In this document: one piece after another, positions 1-12,152 of the stretch
Numbering within the stretch: the stretch's first letter is position 1
Layout of the letters: each line of letters starts with the position of its first letter
Assembly: GCF_028769735.1 (NCBI RefSeq)
Contig: NC_088200.1
Coordinates: 73,153,894 to 73,217,893, forward strand
Direction: 5' to 3'
Source: Zonotrichia leucophrys gambelii
Lineage: Eukaryota > Chordata > Aves > Passeriformes > Passerellidae
Length of the DNA stretch: 64,000 nt
Made by a program: the position numbers and the translations under genes
The notes under the pieces: generated by a model
Database searches by the model: none
What the model saw: only the letters and a program-made list of their open reading frames with translations
Told to the model about the DNA's origin: nothing

Positions 1-211
1 AAAGGTTTGTGGCTTGGGCTCTCTCTCCGAGCCAGCTGGGCTGTGATTGGCCATTAATTAGAAACAACCACATGAGACCAATCACAGATGCACCTGTTGC
101 ATTCCACAGCAGCAGATAACCACAGTTTTTCTTTTCCTCTGAGGCCTCTTGGCTTCTCAGGAGAAAAAAAAATCTTAGCAAAAGGATTTTTCATGAAATG
201 TGTCTGTGACA
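1..211 (-). mobile_element. LTR of an endogenous retrovirus, cut by the window edge
   Basis: Read on the minus strand, this begins TGTCACAGACA and continues through an AAAATCCTTTTGC-type block, TTATCTGCTGCTGTGG, and GATTGGTCTCATGTGG. The same order of blocks occurs on the plus strand at 59741-60109, which identifies both as one LTR family. The 3' part lies outside the window. The family name is not certain. Confidence 0.75.
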
Positions 212-1007
212 AAGCCCCACTTTGGGCAGGGTCACGCAGGTGATGGTTCCTCTTTCAGGTGGAAGAACAGATTGTTCCTCATGTGAGCAAGATTTGCATT
301 ATGATCACAGGAGACTTGCAGGGATGGGAGGACAACATGACAATGTCCTTTACACTGCTCTGGACCAGCTGATGTGACTCACACCCCCATTTTTACTTTT
401 TCACAAGGCTAGAGCACGTTGAGGTGATCTGGGGGGCACCTGGCTTATTTTGAGCAGGGAGTTTGAGAAAAACATCCTTCTTGCCTCACTGCATCACTTA
501 CACCTGGCAAGTCACCATGGAGACTCCATTTATTACCAGAGTGACTGCTTCAGAGGTGATCTTCAGCGCTGGGTCTGGGATGGAAGAGAAAAAAGCAGAT
601 CCAAGGTTTTTAATTTGCTAACACAAATCAGGGAGCCGCGCAGAAAACAGGCACCATGGAAACCAGCCGCTGCATGACAGCGTACAAAAGTCTAAAAAGC
701 AGGCGAGTTAATTTTCAACCTCTCAGGTTATTTTCAGGCATCAAATGGATTGTTTTCAGTCTGCTCAGGCTCAGGTTTGGACAGAGAGTGGGCAAGCAGG
801 CACTCGAAATGCAGGGCCTCCACTCAGGAGCACAGCAAAGTGCCCTCTTGGACGGAATATTTCTTTCCACACCCGCTGCAGTAAGTCCTGTTCAATTTGG
901 GTTTGTCAGGACCCTTTTAGCACTCTGAAATGAGCCCAGCCTGTGCCATTAGAAGGGATTCAGGATTGAGAAGCTCGTGATGCTTTCTACCCTTCAGTTT
1001 TCTCTCA
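212..1007. other. intergenic, nothing recognised
   Basis: Mixed-composition sequence between the LTR and the retroviral pol remnant. It might be internal retroviral sequence too decayed to recognise. Short open frames here show no recognisable domain. Confidence 0.5.
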
Positions 1008-1527
1008 GATTACAAGGTGCTGATGGTATATGTAGATGATCTATTGATTTCTGAGGAACAGAAAGAAGAGGTACAAACAAATTAACATCTGTTAATTTAC
1101 TGAACTTCCTAGGGAAAAAGGGGTTAAAATTCTCTAAAAGGAAATTACAAATTGTTGTACCACAAGTAAAGTATCTAGGCCATATAATTGGGAAAGGATA
1201 TAAGAGATTAGATGCTGACTGAATTCAGGGAATACTATCATTGCCAGCACCAAAACCAAAAACAGATGTGAGAAAATTACTAGGATTAATTGGGTATTGT
1301 AAATTATGGATAGATGGACACACTAAATTAGTTAAGTTTCTATATGATAAATCAGTTGAAAATGAGCCCATAAGTTGCGATGAAAATGATGAGGAAAAAG
1401 TTAGAAGACCTAAAAGAAAAGTTGCATAATGCTCCAGTACTAAGTTTACTAGATTTAAATAGATTGTTTGAACTATTTGTCAATGTAGAAGAAGGAATAA
1501 CTTCTGGAGTTATTCTACAAGAATGGT
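1008..1527 (+). pseudogene. decayed endogenous retrovirus pol fragment (reverse transcriptase)
   Basis: Plus-strand translation shows the palm-domain YVDD active-site block at 1029-1040 (context VLMVYVDDLLIS). A KYLGHIIGKG block follows, then LLGLIGYCKLW, a thumb/connection motif of gammaretrovirus-like (class I) elements, and a GVILQEW end. The reading frame changes between the first and second blocks, a TGA stop lies at 1220-1222, and the frame changes again near 1430, so it is non-functional. No gag, env or paired LTR in the right order was found beside it. Described as found; not restored. Confidence 0.8.
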
Positions 1528-3249
1528 GTGGGGGTTCTTTGAAGTGAAGCAGAGTTCTGGGTGCCTCCCTTGGTGCTGTCCCATTCCAGAATGGAAATTC
1601 CTCCTCCCACCCCCAACTTGCTCTTAAAAGTCCAGAGAAATCCTCAGAGAAGCTTCCACCTGGAGGTTCCTTTTCACATTGCCATTTATCAGTGAAAAAA
1701 GTGCTTTAGTGGCATGGAGAAAGCAACTCTGCCTTGAAGGATCAGGGGGATATTTCAGCAAGAATGTCCCAAGAAGTTAAATGCATTGTTTTCATGGGTG
1801 AAAGGCAGCTTTGACCTTCTGGCTGTTAAAAGTCTTGATAAACAGGACTGATTTACACCTTGTGCTGTCACAGACTGGTTCAGGATAGCGAGATCCTTAT
1901 TTTCCTTTTCAGACAGCTGGAATAAGCAAGTTATAAAGCATAAAATCCCAATAAGATGCAACAGAGTCACTGCACGTTTTTTAGTGGCGAAAGACTAATT
2001 TTATTGCAAAATTTTCAGTCCCAGCTGTTAAAAGTAGTGGGAGAGGTTTCCACATCTTGCTAATTTTGACTCAAAGATAAAACTTCATAAAAAAGAAAAT
2101 TAGTTCTGTTTAGAAATGCCAGGGTGCTACTTCCCCCTGAATCCCCAGGTGTTAATAGCTGAACCCAACAAATTTATCCCAATAAAGTAAATTCTACAGA
2201 TCCATCACAGCTGTCCCAGAGTGGAAGGAAAGAGCAGAGAGCAGGAAAACATCCCCAGGCAGAAGGCAGGAAGAGAAAGCAAGGATGGATTTGTGCATCT
2301 GCTTTGTTCCACACCCACCAGAATGGCTGGGAAAGCCTAACAAACCCTGGAAAAGGAGATTTCCCTGCTTCTCCCAGCAGGATGATTTCAGCAGATGATT
2401 TTCAGGTGCTCCCTGAGCTCACTGTGAAATTTCTCTCACCAAAGGGACTCCACAGGTTTTCTCTTCAAGGCAAGCCTGGGAGTCCAGGTCACTGAAATCT
2501 GTTTGGTGTTTGAAATATATTGAAATCTGTTTGGTATTTATGATTTATTCTACTCACTTCTTCCCAGCCCTTGAAGTTTGATTCCCTGTGCTGTATGAAA
2601 AAAAAATTAATGGCTTTCCAGTCACATTTTCTATTCACTTTTAAAAACTGGGCAATATTTAAACAAAAAAACCCACGCAATTAAGGGTTTTTTTGGAGGG
2701 GAATTTTGCCTCTTGAAAAATTCTCACAAGTACTAATAGATGTTTTTAGCTGGAGGGGCTGAGGTGGGGAAGTGAGCCCACTGTGGAAGCAATGTTTTTG
2801 AAATAAACAAATGGGCAGCTGCTTCCACAACAATAAAGGACGTCAGAAAATTTCACAGTAAATAATCCAGGGCATCTATTTTACATGCCAGCTCAGAAAA
2901 TCCTTCTGTCAAATCTTTCTGATTCTGCAAGTTCTTTTCTTTGCCTATCAGAATCTAAGAAAGAAATAAATTTAGGTGTAGTTTAATTTGTCATGACATT
3001 ACTGATGGATTTTTAAAGAAGTAACAACATCAGACAAGCTTGGTTTGTTAATTTCTATAGGTCTGCTTAAAAAATGAAGAGAAGGTGGCAGAATTCAGTA
3101 TTCAAATGGTGTTTAGGCAGCTTCCACACTTCAAAAAAAGTAAAAAAAAAACCAAAAAGAAAGGGCAGGATATGGAAATTGAGGCTAAGCTTTCACAGAA
3201 GATAAATCCCCACTGGAATGGTAAGGCTGCATGACAAAAATAATTATTT

Positions 3250-3400
3250 TGAGGACCTGGATCAGTCAGGGACCTCTGGAGATCTTAATTCCTGCTGGGT
3301 GAGCCACAGGATTAAATCAGAGCACTCAGGGCTTCAACCAGGCTGGACCTGGAATCCTCCAAAGGTGGGGACAGCACAGCCTGCTCCAATATGTGACTCA
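3250..3400 (-). mobile_element. possible old CR1 LINE fragment, antisense
   Basis: The order 'CTGGACCTGGAATCCTCC', 'GGTGGGGACAGCACAGCC', 'CTGCTCC' resembles the antisense of the CR1 3' region seen better preserved at 48.1 kb. Divergence is high. Confidence 0.4.
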
Positions 3401-4589
3401 AATCTTATTCCATTCTATTAATAACAATCTCAGAAAAGCTGAGACACCACTGAAACCTGGAAAAAAAAATTCTTTGTGAGAACAGTGCATCCCCCTGCCA
3501 AGCTGACCAAGAAGTCAAGACTGCCCATAAGAAAAACCCGATCAGATTTAATCAGATTCCACCTCTTTGTGGTTCACAGATGATGGTCAGAGCCACACAG
3601 CCTTTCCACTGCAGCAAAAGCAGCAGCTAATGACTCTGGCAGGGTTTTGTCCTTCAGGCAGAAGAGGGACAGACAGGGTGACACAAACTCTGTCAGGAGC
3701 CCTCGCAGGGACCTTCTGTCAGCAGAGGACACGGTGCTCCACATTTGAGGATCTGCTTCCACATCAGGGTTCAGTGTGCCCCAGCCTGGTGATTCACACC
3801 CTGCGGTCTGCACAGGCAGCACCACGAGGTGGGACAAACTGAATTAGGGCGTGTCAAAAAGAAAAAAAAAAAAAAAAAGGAAAAAAAAAATTAGCATCAG
3901 CCAAAAGTGAGGAAAAAATGAAATTATTGACAATGACATTGATGGAGAGCTGAAGTTTTGCAAATTTGTAAATGGAACACAACAGAGTTTCAGCTGCCTT
4001 TTTTTGACTCCAAGTGCCTCAAAAACTGCCTTTTTAACCAAAGCCTGATGCAATAACTGCTCTCTTCCTTTCCAGGGGTCCAACCTCCAAGCCCACAGGT
4101 TCCACAGGCTCTAAGCTGTCACAGGAGTCAAGAACCAGCAGCTCTCCATGCCTACAATAAACCAGTGCATGAACAGCAAAACCAGGATATCCAGAACAGT
4201 TCAGATAAATGTTTGTGCACAACTGAATGCACAAAAGAAGCATTAAATTGCTGCATGGGAGCTTTCAGGTTTGTTGGCTTGGGCACAAGGGATACAGCCA
4301 AGACTTTCAGACTTTCAGCATCACAGAAACTCTGCCTGGGCACTTAGCACTGGAAACCAAAGAGAGAAAAAAATAAATATCAACCCTCATAATTTTTCGT
4401 CTTCCTGGCCTCGTGAACAAATGTGGGGGGAAATAGCAACCATATTCAATAACATGGAAATATCCAGTGCCTCTGCTCAGTGAAAGAAAACTGAAATTCC
4501 AAAAAGTAATGTATTCTCCTTGCCCCCCATTCTATTTTCCCCAAAATAATAAATCAGTTATTGACTGAACATTAAAAACAACCAATCAA

Positions 4590-4745
4590 GGCCTCCCCCA
4601 AAACCCCCCCAAAAAAAGAAACAAGAAAAAACCAAAAAAAAAAACCCAAAAAACCCAACAACCCACAATCACAAAAAAAAAAAAAAAAAACCCAAAAAAC
4701 AAAACGAAAAAATCACCCAAATACCTCCAAACCAAAACAAAACCA
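4590..4745 (+). repeat. A/C-rich low-complexity tract
   Basis: Runs of A interrupted by CCC or CC throughout about 155 nt, including an uninterrupted A run of about 18 nt near 4673-4690. G is nearly absent. Confidence 0.85.
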
Positions 4746-5202
4746 CAGGCAGAAAATCTTAGAATACAGGATGTAAATAAGGTTGTGTTTAGTTCAGCAA
4801 AATACTAGAATGGGAAATATTTCCAAAACCTTCATCCTACCACCTTCACAATCTTTGTGACTTTTTCCAGGTGAAATTAGTGCTCCTAAGCACTGTTTAA
4901 GCTGTTCATATCTGATGAACAGACCAGTGATTAAGCACAGATGTCACTGACATATTCTCTGAAAAATCCCCTCACCAGGACCTTGTCTCCTGAGAAGCTG
5001 GGAAGCTTCAGCTTCTCCATGTTGTGCTTCTCTGGAATGTGATTTGGAGAATTGTTTACCCAGCATGTGAATTGGTTTTAATTAATGGCCAATCACATCA
5101 CAGCCAGCTGTGTCAATCACTCTGGTCAGTCACAAATTTTATTATTCATTCCTTTCTTTGCTAGGCCTCTGATGTCTCCTTCCTCGTTCTTTAGTATAGT
5201 TC

Positions 5203-5252
5203 AATACTAATACTAATACTAATACTAATACTAATACTAATACTAATACTAA
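5203..5252 (+). repeat. (ACTAAT)n hexanucleotide microsatellite
   Basis: About eight near-perfect copies of a six-base unit, located inside the plus-strand LTR at the point where the family normally reads TTTAGTATAGTT. Confidence 0.95.
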
Positions 5253-5700
5253 ATTAATATAAGATGAATGATATATCCTATTAATATAATATTAATGAAA
5301 TGCTAATATAATATTTTATTATATTAATAGTATAGTATATTGTTAGAGTAATATAATATAACATAATATAATATAATATTACTATATATAATGTAATATA
5401 ATAAAATTAAAATATAATATTAATATATAGTGTATAATATAATATAATATAATATAATATAATATAATATAATATAATACAATATAATATATATAGTATA
5501 TAACAAAATATCTAATATCTAATATATCATCATTAATAAAATCAAAAATATTTTAATATAATATATACCATTATTCAATATTTATTTTAATAAATTTATT
5601 CATTATATAGTTATTATAATATAAACAATTTTCTTTTAATATAATATATACCATTATATATATCATGTATATATATCATATATACCATATATATAATAAA
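5253..5700. repeat. AT-only low-complexity array
   Basis: Almost pure A/T with repeated TAATATAATA-type units, including ten or so tandem ATAAT copies near 5435-5480 and ATATAT runs near 5655-5695. Probably grew out of the AT-rich part of the host LTR. Confidence 0.9.
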
Positions 5701-7062
5701 TGAGCCTTCTGAAACATGGACTCAAGGTTCTGATCTCTTCCCTCGTCCTGGGGACCCTCAAACATGACCACACACAGGTCCAAACTGACAGGGCTGCCTT
5801 TCCCAGCCTTGCACCAGCTCTCTGAGGTTTTTCTTGCCCTCAGATTTCCACATTCAGATTTGGGGTAGCAATCTCCATTGAGATTGTGGCACACTCAAAG
5901 TCTGCCTGGCAGCAGTGACACAGCTTTGAGTCGAAATTGGTAAAGCCCAACCCTAATATGGTCAGCTACACATATTTTTGGTATATTTATAAACCCCTCA
6001 GGGTTTCTTCAGGCATCTCCCTTCTCCAGACACCTCACTGGTGTGTTGCTAAGACTCCCAAACCTGGGATTTCAGCACTACAGCCCCCACAGAACCCCCC
6101 AGACTGCCAAGCATTTCCCCTTCTCTTTCCTCAAATACAGAATTAACCACTTTCCCCCCTTTTCCCCCTCCTTTTTTCCCCAGTTTCCTCGCCAGCCAAC
6201 CATGCAAGGTGCCTGGTCAGCTCCGTGTGTCCTCTGCCTACACTTCTCTAAATGCTAACTTAATTTGCGGACTGAGCTGCTCATTCTCCATCTCCCCAGC
6301 GTGGCTCAATTCCTGATTACAAAACCTGAGTGTTAAACAGGAGGACAACCAACACTGTGGCCGGGGTCAGAGGTGAAGGGAGAGCAGGGTTAAAAATAAG
6401 AAACCTGTATTTCCACCTGTGTAAAATGGTGACCCCTGCTTCTGTTCCCAGCAAAGGAAAAAATTGCAGAGCACAGGGGTGTCCACAAAGACACAGAGCT
6501 GGGAATTAGCAGAATCCGGGGAAAGGTGAGCATACACAAAACTTAAATTAAGTGTACAAAATACTTAAATTTGTCTCAGTGTTCTAATTGACTTGTCTTC
6601 TCCTCACTTTCAGAGCTCAGCTCCAGTCAGCAACTTGCTCACACCCCTGAGCAGGGGAACGGGGGACAGAATCAGAAGGGTAAGAAGCTGCAAAATTCCT
6701 GGGTTGGGATAAAAACAGCCTCAGAGGGGCAGCAAAATCCACGCACACAAACAAAACAAATCAAGGAATTCCTTCACCACCTCCCATGGGCAAATGGGAG
6801 AAATCCCCATGCCCAGGAAAGCTGGGCTCCATCACTTGGGAAGACAAAACCCTTGAATGTGAGTCTCCCTTGCCCTTCCTTGGTGTCCTCGCCACTTCCT
6901 AAGCTGGCCATGATGTCACACAGTCTGGAATGCCCCTCAGATCCATTGGGATCAGCTGTCCTGGCTGTGTCCGCTTCCCAAATCCTTGAGCACCCTCAGC
7001 CCCTCACTGCCAGGGTGGTGAGAGGAGCAGAGAAAGGTCTCATTGTGCAGACACTGCTCAGC

Positions 7063-7137
7063 AATAAAATAAAATAAAATAAAATAAAATAAAATTAAAT
7101 TAAATTAAATTAAATTAAATTAAAATAAAATAAAATC
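7063..7137 (+). repeat. (AAAAT)n/(AAATT)n pentanucleotide microsatellite
   Basis: A run of AAAAT units switches to AAATT units and back to AAAAT, about 15 units in all. Confidence 0.95.
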
Positions 7138-7305
7138 CCTGTATTATCAACACTGTTTACAGCACAAATCCAAGCTACATCCTCCCACTGTCATCTCTGT
7201 CCCAGACAAAACCAGCACACTCACCATAAAGCAAAAAAACAGGGAGAAGAAATGGGACAGAATTCCAGTCTCTTGCAAAATAACACTAATTGCTCCATGC
7301 AAGCT

Positions 7306-7326
7306 ATGATGATGATGATGATGATG
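7306..7326 (+). repeat. (ATG)n trinucleotide microsatellite
   Basis: Seven tandem ATG units; the opposite strand reads CAT repeats. Confidence 0.9.
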
Positions 7327-10300
7327 TGACAGCCACACAGAGCGAGGTTTTTTTTTTTTTTTCCGCTGGAACAAGTAATTTGATGACAGGCTTGCAGCTT
7401 CTCCACCTACAGACCACAATCATGCAAATAACATCTTACCATTGAGGCACCTATTTGTGTAAGCACAGGCCTAATCACTCACATCCAAGGCATTCAGAAG
7501 GTATTATTAGGGCATGATAAGGCTTATTAGGGAATAACACGGCGTTCTAAAGGCACCACAACCTTCAGCTGTGCAGCAAGGAAACAGAACTGCAGTATCA
7601 GTGGCTTCACTTTCAAAATCCAAATATAAAACCAGCAGAATTCTGCACTAGAAGCAGCCACAGCGGGCAAACCTATTTTTCTTGCCACCCTACCTTCCAA
7701 CAGGGTGTTTGTCTCCTCTAAAAAGACCAGTTTGTATCTGACACCTGACAGCATGAACACCACCATGGCTTCAACTGCCAGCCTCATTTTGCATCAGAAT
7801 GGTTAAATAACAGGTGCTGATTTTGCTCTTAAATTCATTATCCAGCACCCCATGTTCTATCTGGTGTTGGGTGAATTTTGTGATAAGTGTGCTTAGATAA
7901 AGTGCAGTCCAATATTTAAACATTTACAAATAAGATTACTAGATTAGCAACCAGTTTTAACCAGTTTTTTTTAGTATGGGAAGATTATCAACCCTATTTT
8001 TTCTTTATGCTATGGAATTTTGTATCAGTGTTGTTAGTAAAGACACTTTACATGTTCCTGTCCTCTTGGGAAGAAAGATACATGCTCAGAAGTAAAGCAA
8101 TATGTAGTCTATGAATTTTTGTTCTATATGGACACCATTTTCTTAGTTTTACTTCTTGGATGGAAATAAATGCCTTAACCATAAGTTTCATTTATTTTTA
8201 TTGCACCCAGTGCAATGTGACTTTTGATATAATAAAGACATTTGGTAAATATCTAAATCATGCCAGGGCTTCAGAAAATACTTGACCCAACAGAAGGAAG
8301 AATCAAGACACAATGGTGTCCTGAAAGTATGATTGCCAGAATTATTTTTAGTTTTTGTGACTCTTCCCAAGAAATGCTTTGCCCCTTCATTAGGGATCCT
8401 GCACTCCCAGCTCCCCTCCCCTTTGAGCAGGGACTCTCAAGTGACAAAGGCCACACTTTGATAAATCTGGAAAGCAACAGCTCGTTTCCAAACAACCCTG
8501 GAGCAAAGGGAATTCTGACTGGGATCGCAAAGCTCCCCCCTCTTGCCAAGAGCAGTAGGTGAATTTACAAACCTCTCCCACAGCAAAGAGTTAATTTCAG
8601 CAGTGACAGCTCTCCATCCTGCTGCCACTGCCTGGGAGCAAAATCACCCTTGTTCATGGCAAAATGAGTGCTTCAGGAATGACCCTTTGCCACAGGTTTT
8701 GAGGGAAACACAGGCACCCTTCAACTAGATTTAGAAAATGGCTTTTTGTGTATTTTGCCTCCTTTGTTTGTGTACCAGAGAGCCACTTACAGCAAATTCT
8801 GTGAAATGTGAAAAATACAGCTATGCACACATTTAGAAACAATTTCTTACTGCAGCTGAAAAAGAAATTGCAGCTTTCTTGACTTACAGTCATGTTTAAT
8901 ATATTCCAGTAGCTTCTCATTTTAACCCTGCTGCTCTTCCAAGAATGAGTGTTCCAAGGTTTTTTTCAGCTTTCCACAGGTCACAGCTCAGATTTTAGGA
9001 CACTCATGGATCACAAATTACATTCATGCTCAAAAGGCTCAATCCCATCAGGAACAGTTGTCCAAATGGACTCTGCAGCTTTGCTCCAACAGGGTCCTGC
9101 ACAGTCCTGCCCTTTGCAAAAGGGAAATTTGATATTTTAACATGGAGACGGGAAGCAAGCAGCATGTTTGTTAATATGAAAAGCATGCTTTTAGGCAGAT
9201 AATTTCTATCACTTCAAGCAACACAGAGACTCATGGAAACAAAATTTATTTAAATTACTTTTTTTCCCCTCTCCACCTTTAAGCAGGAGACCTCAGTGCA
9301 GTCAGTACTGTATCACATCTGTGAGGTAAATGCCAAGGCACACACTGGTTTCTTTCTTTTTACTGCCTTCTTCATCACCCTCAGAACTGGTTTTAGAACC
9401 AAAGCACTACACAAAAAGCTACTGGATAAGCTACAAGAAACAAGTAATTTCTTTGTCTTGGAAGTGTCCCTATAGATAAACATCAGTTCTGCTCCATCCA
9501 TCTCTTATTTATACATCCAGAGTCCCACCAAAGGTTTGCTCATTCTGACTCCCCATTTGCCCCTGTCACACCACTCTGTTCTTGTATCACTTGTAACTCT
9601 CCCTGGCATTTCCTTTCACACACACTGCCAATTCCAGGTCCAGAATCCTCACCTCAACCTCCCTATGGAGATCTCTATCCCAGATGTTCAGCACTTTTAT
9701 TGTCCTGGTTCATATCCCACCCTGAAGACTATTTCCTGCCCCTTTTCCTATTCTGAAATACTATTCTTCCATCCTCCAACAGAAGCTGGTAGTGCTCCCT
9801 TTGGAGCTGGCATGCTTTCTCCAATAATGAAAAGTGAAAAAGAAAAAAGAAAAAGGAAATGTAGAGTAAAAACAAGGCAGTGGGGGTGGGAAGAAACAAG
9901 CTTAACTGAAATATATAATTAAAACTACGTGTCTGACTTTGACAAGACTTTGAACAATTCTACAGATACAGCCACACAGACATGTGGGAGACGTTGCCTT
10001 TTTTTTTTTTTTTTTTTAATCTTTGGCTGCTGCACATTTAAAGTCAAATGCTTCACATTACAAGGACAGCAACCAGCCCTTCCCCTGGGATGGCAAACAG
10101 CTGCCTGCTGGTGTATCTGGTTACTCCTCTGTCTATCACATCTAAAATCTCTTATCTCAGACAACAAGAATTCCAAGGATGCTGCTCCTTGCCCTCAGCC
10201 CCACAGAGTACTCACATTTATGTGTGGAGCTGTATAAAAATAGAGAGGACACCTATTTTGAAAGACACTTTGCAGTCCAGGTCTCTGAGGCATAACTGTG

Positions 10301-10700
10301 GAGCACACACAACACAAAACCTTAAGGACTGTTTTTAGTGCCAGACCTTCAGCAAGTGGAGGCACACAGCAGATAATGCTTTGTAACAGCTCACCAATTT
10401 CCATTTGGAAAATGCCAAAGCAAAGGGATGACGTGGAAGGAAGACCTTCAGACTCTACAATCATTAAGTTATTCCAGACTACTACCATTATTGAAGAGCA
10501 GGTATTTGTATTTATTAGTTTCACTGCAGTTTGGACAGGAAATGCCAGAGATGCTGGTGTCTTCATGAAAATGTGCTTTGATTACAACTGGAGTTAAATT
10601 GTGTGTGTTTAACATTTATTTCTCTTGCACAGAAGGAAAGAAATTGAGTCCTGATAAAAACCCAGGAAGTTTCATGACTTTTTTTTCCTCCCCCTCACAG

Positions 10701-10815
10701 GTGCTATATTCCATGAAGAAATATATCAATACAAAACTGGCACTTGACAATTACAATCAGCAACATCAGCTGCAGTCTGCAGATACAGGCATCAGCAGCA
10801 GTCATGCATTCAGTG
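10701..10815 (+). other. exon-like open segment (unproven)
   Basis: A strong pyrimidine tract ending CCCCCTCACAG directly precedes 115 nt that are open in one frame (VLYSMKKYINTKLALDNY at its start), ending at CAGTG followed by GTAACG. No protein family is recognised. It may be a noncoding-RNA exon, a decayed coding exon, or chance. It lies on the plus strand, converging on RAD23B. Confidence 0.2.
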
Positions 10816-12129
10816 GTAACGCAATACTTAAATTTTTCCTATACATCACTTAATCACCACTTAAAGCAGGTGGAATAAGCCTGCTTTTCTGGATGGTTTA
10901 GTGAAGATACAAAATTTTGTAAATTGTGGCTTCATAACTACATAGTGGTGGTTGTAGCTGTGTTAAAATAATGTTTTCAAAGGATGGTGTGCTGAACACT
11001 GCTAGCATCCCAAATCAGGCAGGGAAAAACTAAAAAGGTTAGTGACAAAGCTGTTCTCCCCACTCCCACCTTATTTTTTCCATTGAACTGGAGAGTATTT
11101 TCAAATTCTAGGTTAGTTTTGTGTACAGAGCTGGATTTAAGAGAAATCAGAAAAAAAAAAAGAAAGATGTGGCTACCTCCAGAACTCTATAAAACCAAAT
11201 GAAATATCCAATGACACCACGGGTGACAAATCTGCATGCAGTATTTGAGGACTTGGCTTTGTGTCTCTGCTTGATTCATTCATGCACGTTCTTGAAGTGA
11301 AGCTCAACCCAGCACTCCAAAATCAGTCACAATCTGGCTTCAGGAGTGATTATCTCACATTCCTAAAAAGTTCTGTTAGTGTCGGGTAATAACAGGGCAT
11401 TTAATCAATAAGATTGCTTGGGTTTTAGCTGGATTCATCAGGCAGCTCTGGACGAGGTAAATGAACCACAGCATCAAAATGCAGCTGTAGAGAGGACTTA
11501 AGAACAGACAACTACAGAATTAATATGACTTCAGAGTAACTTTTTAATCCCAATTAAAAGTGCATCATAAATAGCTTTCGTCTAAGCAGATATTCAGAAG
11601 TTTTACAACAAAGGTAAGGACTACAGTACCAAAACTTAGGAAGAAATACTTTTATTTTCTCAGCTACTGTTCAGAAAGCCCTGAGGAAACTGATCCCCAA
11701 ATCCCTAAGAGATCTGCAGCAGAGAAGCTGAGCAGCACTCTGTGCAGACAACTCCCGGTAGTACTTGGTAGAAAACGAGGCACAACATACCTAGGCAGCT
11801 TGCTCAGGTCACACCTCCTCAACACCACATGAATTCCATGTATTCTTCCCTTTTGGCAGCTACTACAAAGAGAGACATGATTCTCCCCTGGCAAGTATCC
11901 CGCTATTGGACAGGTAACAGTTTTTGCTAGCATGTAAGGTCAGACACCTGTTGTTCATCAGAAGTCACAAAAACACTGTTTCACTGCTGGAGAAAAACGG
12001 GAACAGCATGACTAGTAAGGCTTCAAACACAGCAGCCATAAATCCCTCAGTCACTCAGCATACAAAGTTACAAATGAACAAAGCTACTAGCTCTTTTTTT
12101 TTTTTTTTTGCCTTTTTTTTTTTTACAAA
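10816..12129. other. intergenic, nothing recognised
   Basis: Unremarkable sequence between the exon-like segment and the likely 3' end of RAD23B. Two T-tracts at about 12092-12124 mark the RAD23B side. Confidence 0.6.
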
Positions 12130-12146
12130 GAACAAGCTCAACAGAC

Positions 12147-12152
12147 TTTAAT
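12147..12152 (-). promoter_or_regulatory. candidate distal poly(A) signal ATTAAA
   Basis: ATTAAA on the minus strand followed within 30 nt by GTCTGTTGAGCTTGTTC, a GT-rich downstream element. The position gives a 3' UTR of about 2.3 kb. Confidence 0.45.

Larger units (their letters stand above)
1528..4941. other. intergenic with minor repeats
   Basis: Holds an 18-bp near-perfect direct repeat at about 2492-2509 and 2520-2537 (TGAAATCTGTTTGG core), a possible CR1 remnant near 3.3 kb, and A-rich tracts at 3858-3892 and 4590-4745. No gene is supported. Confidence 0.6.
4942..5773 (+). mobile_element. ERV LTR expanded by internal AT-rich satellite
   Basis: Starts TGTCACTGACA, then CTCCTGAGAAGCTG, TTAATGGCCAATCAC and GCCAGCTGTGTC, all shared with the minus-strand LTR at 1-211 (TTAATGGCCAATCACAGCC). 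The 3' part (GAGCCTTCTGAAACATGG, then TCTTCCCTCGTCC) matches the end of the LTR at 59741-60109. The middle (5203-5700) is microsatellite, so the element is about twice its expected length. End points are approximate. Confidence 0.75.
5774..10700. other. intergenic, mostly unassigned
   Basis: No gene recognised. Contains two microsatellites near 7.06 and 7.31 kb and T- or A-runs near 7351 and 10001. Short open frames lack domains and consistent splice structure. Confidence 0.6.
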
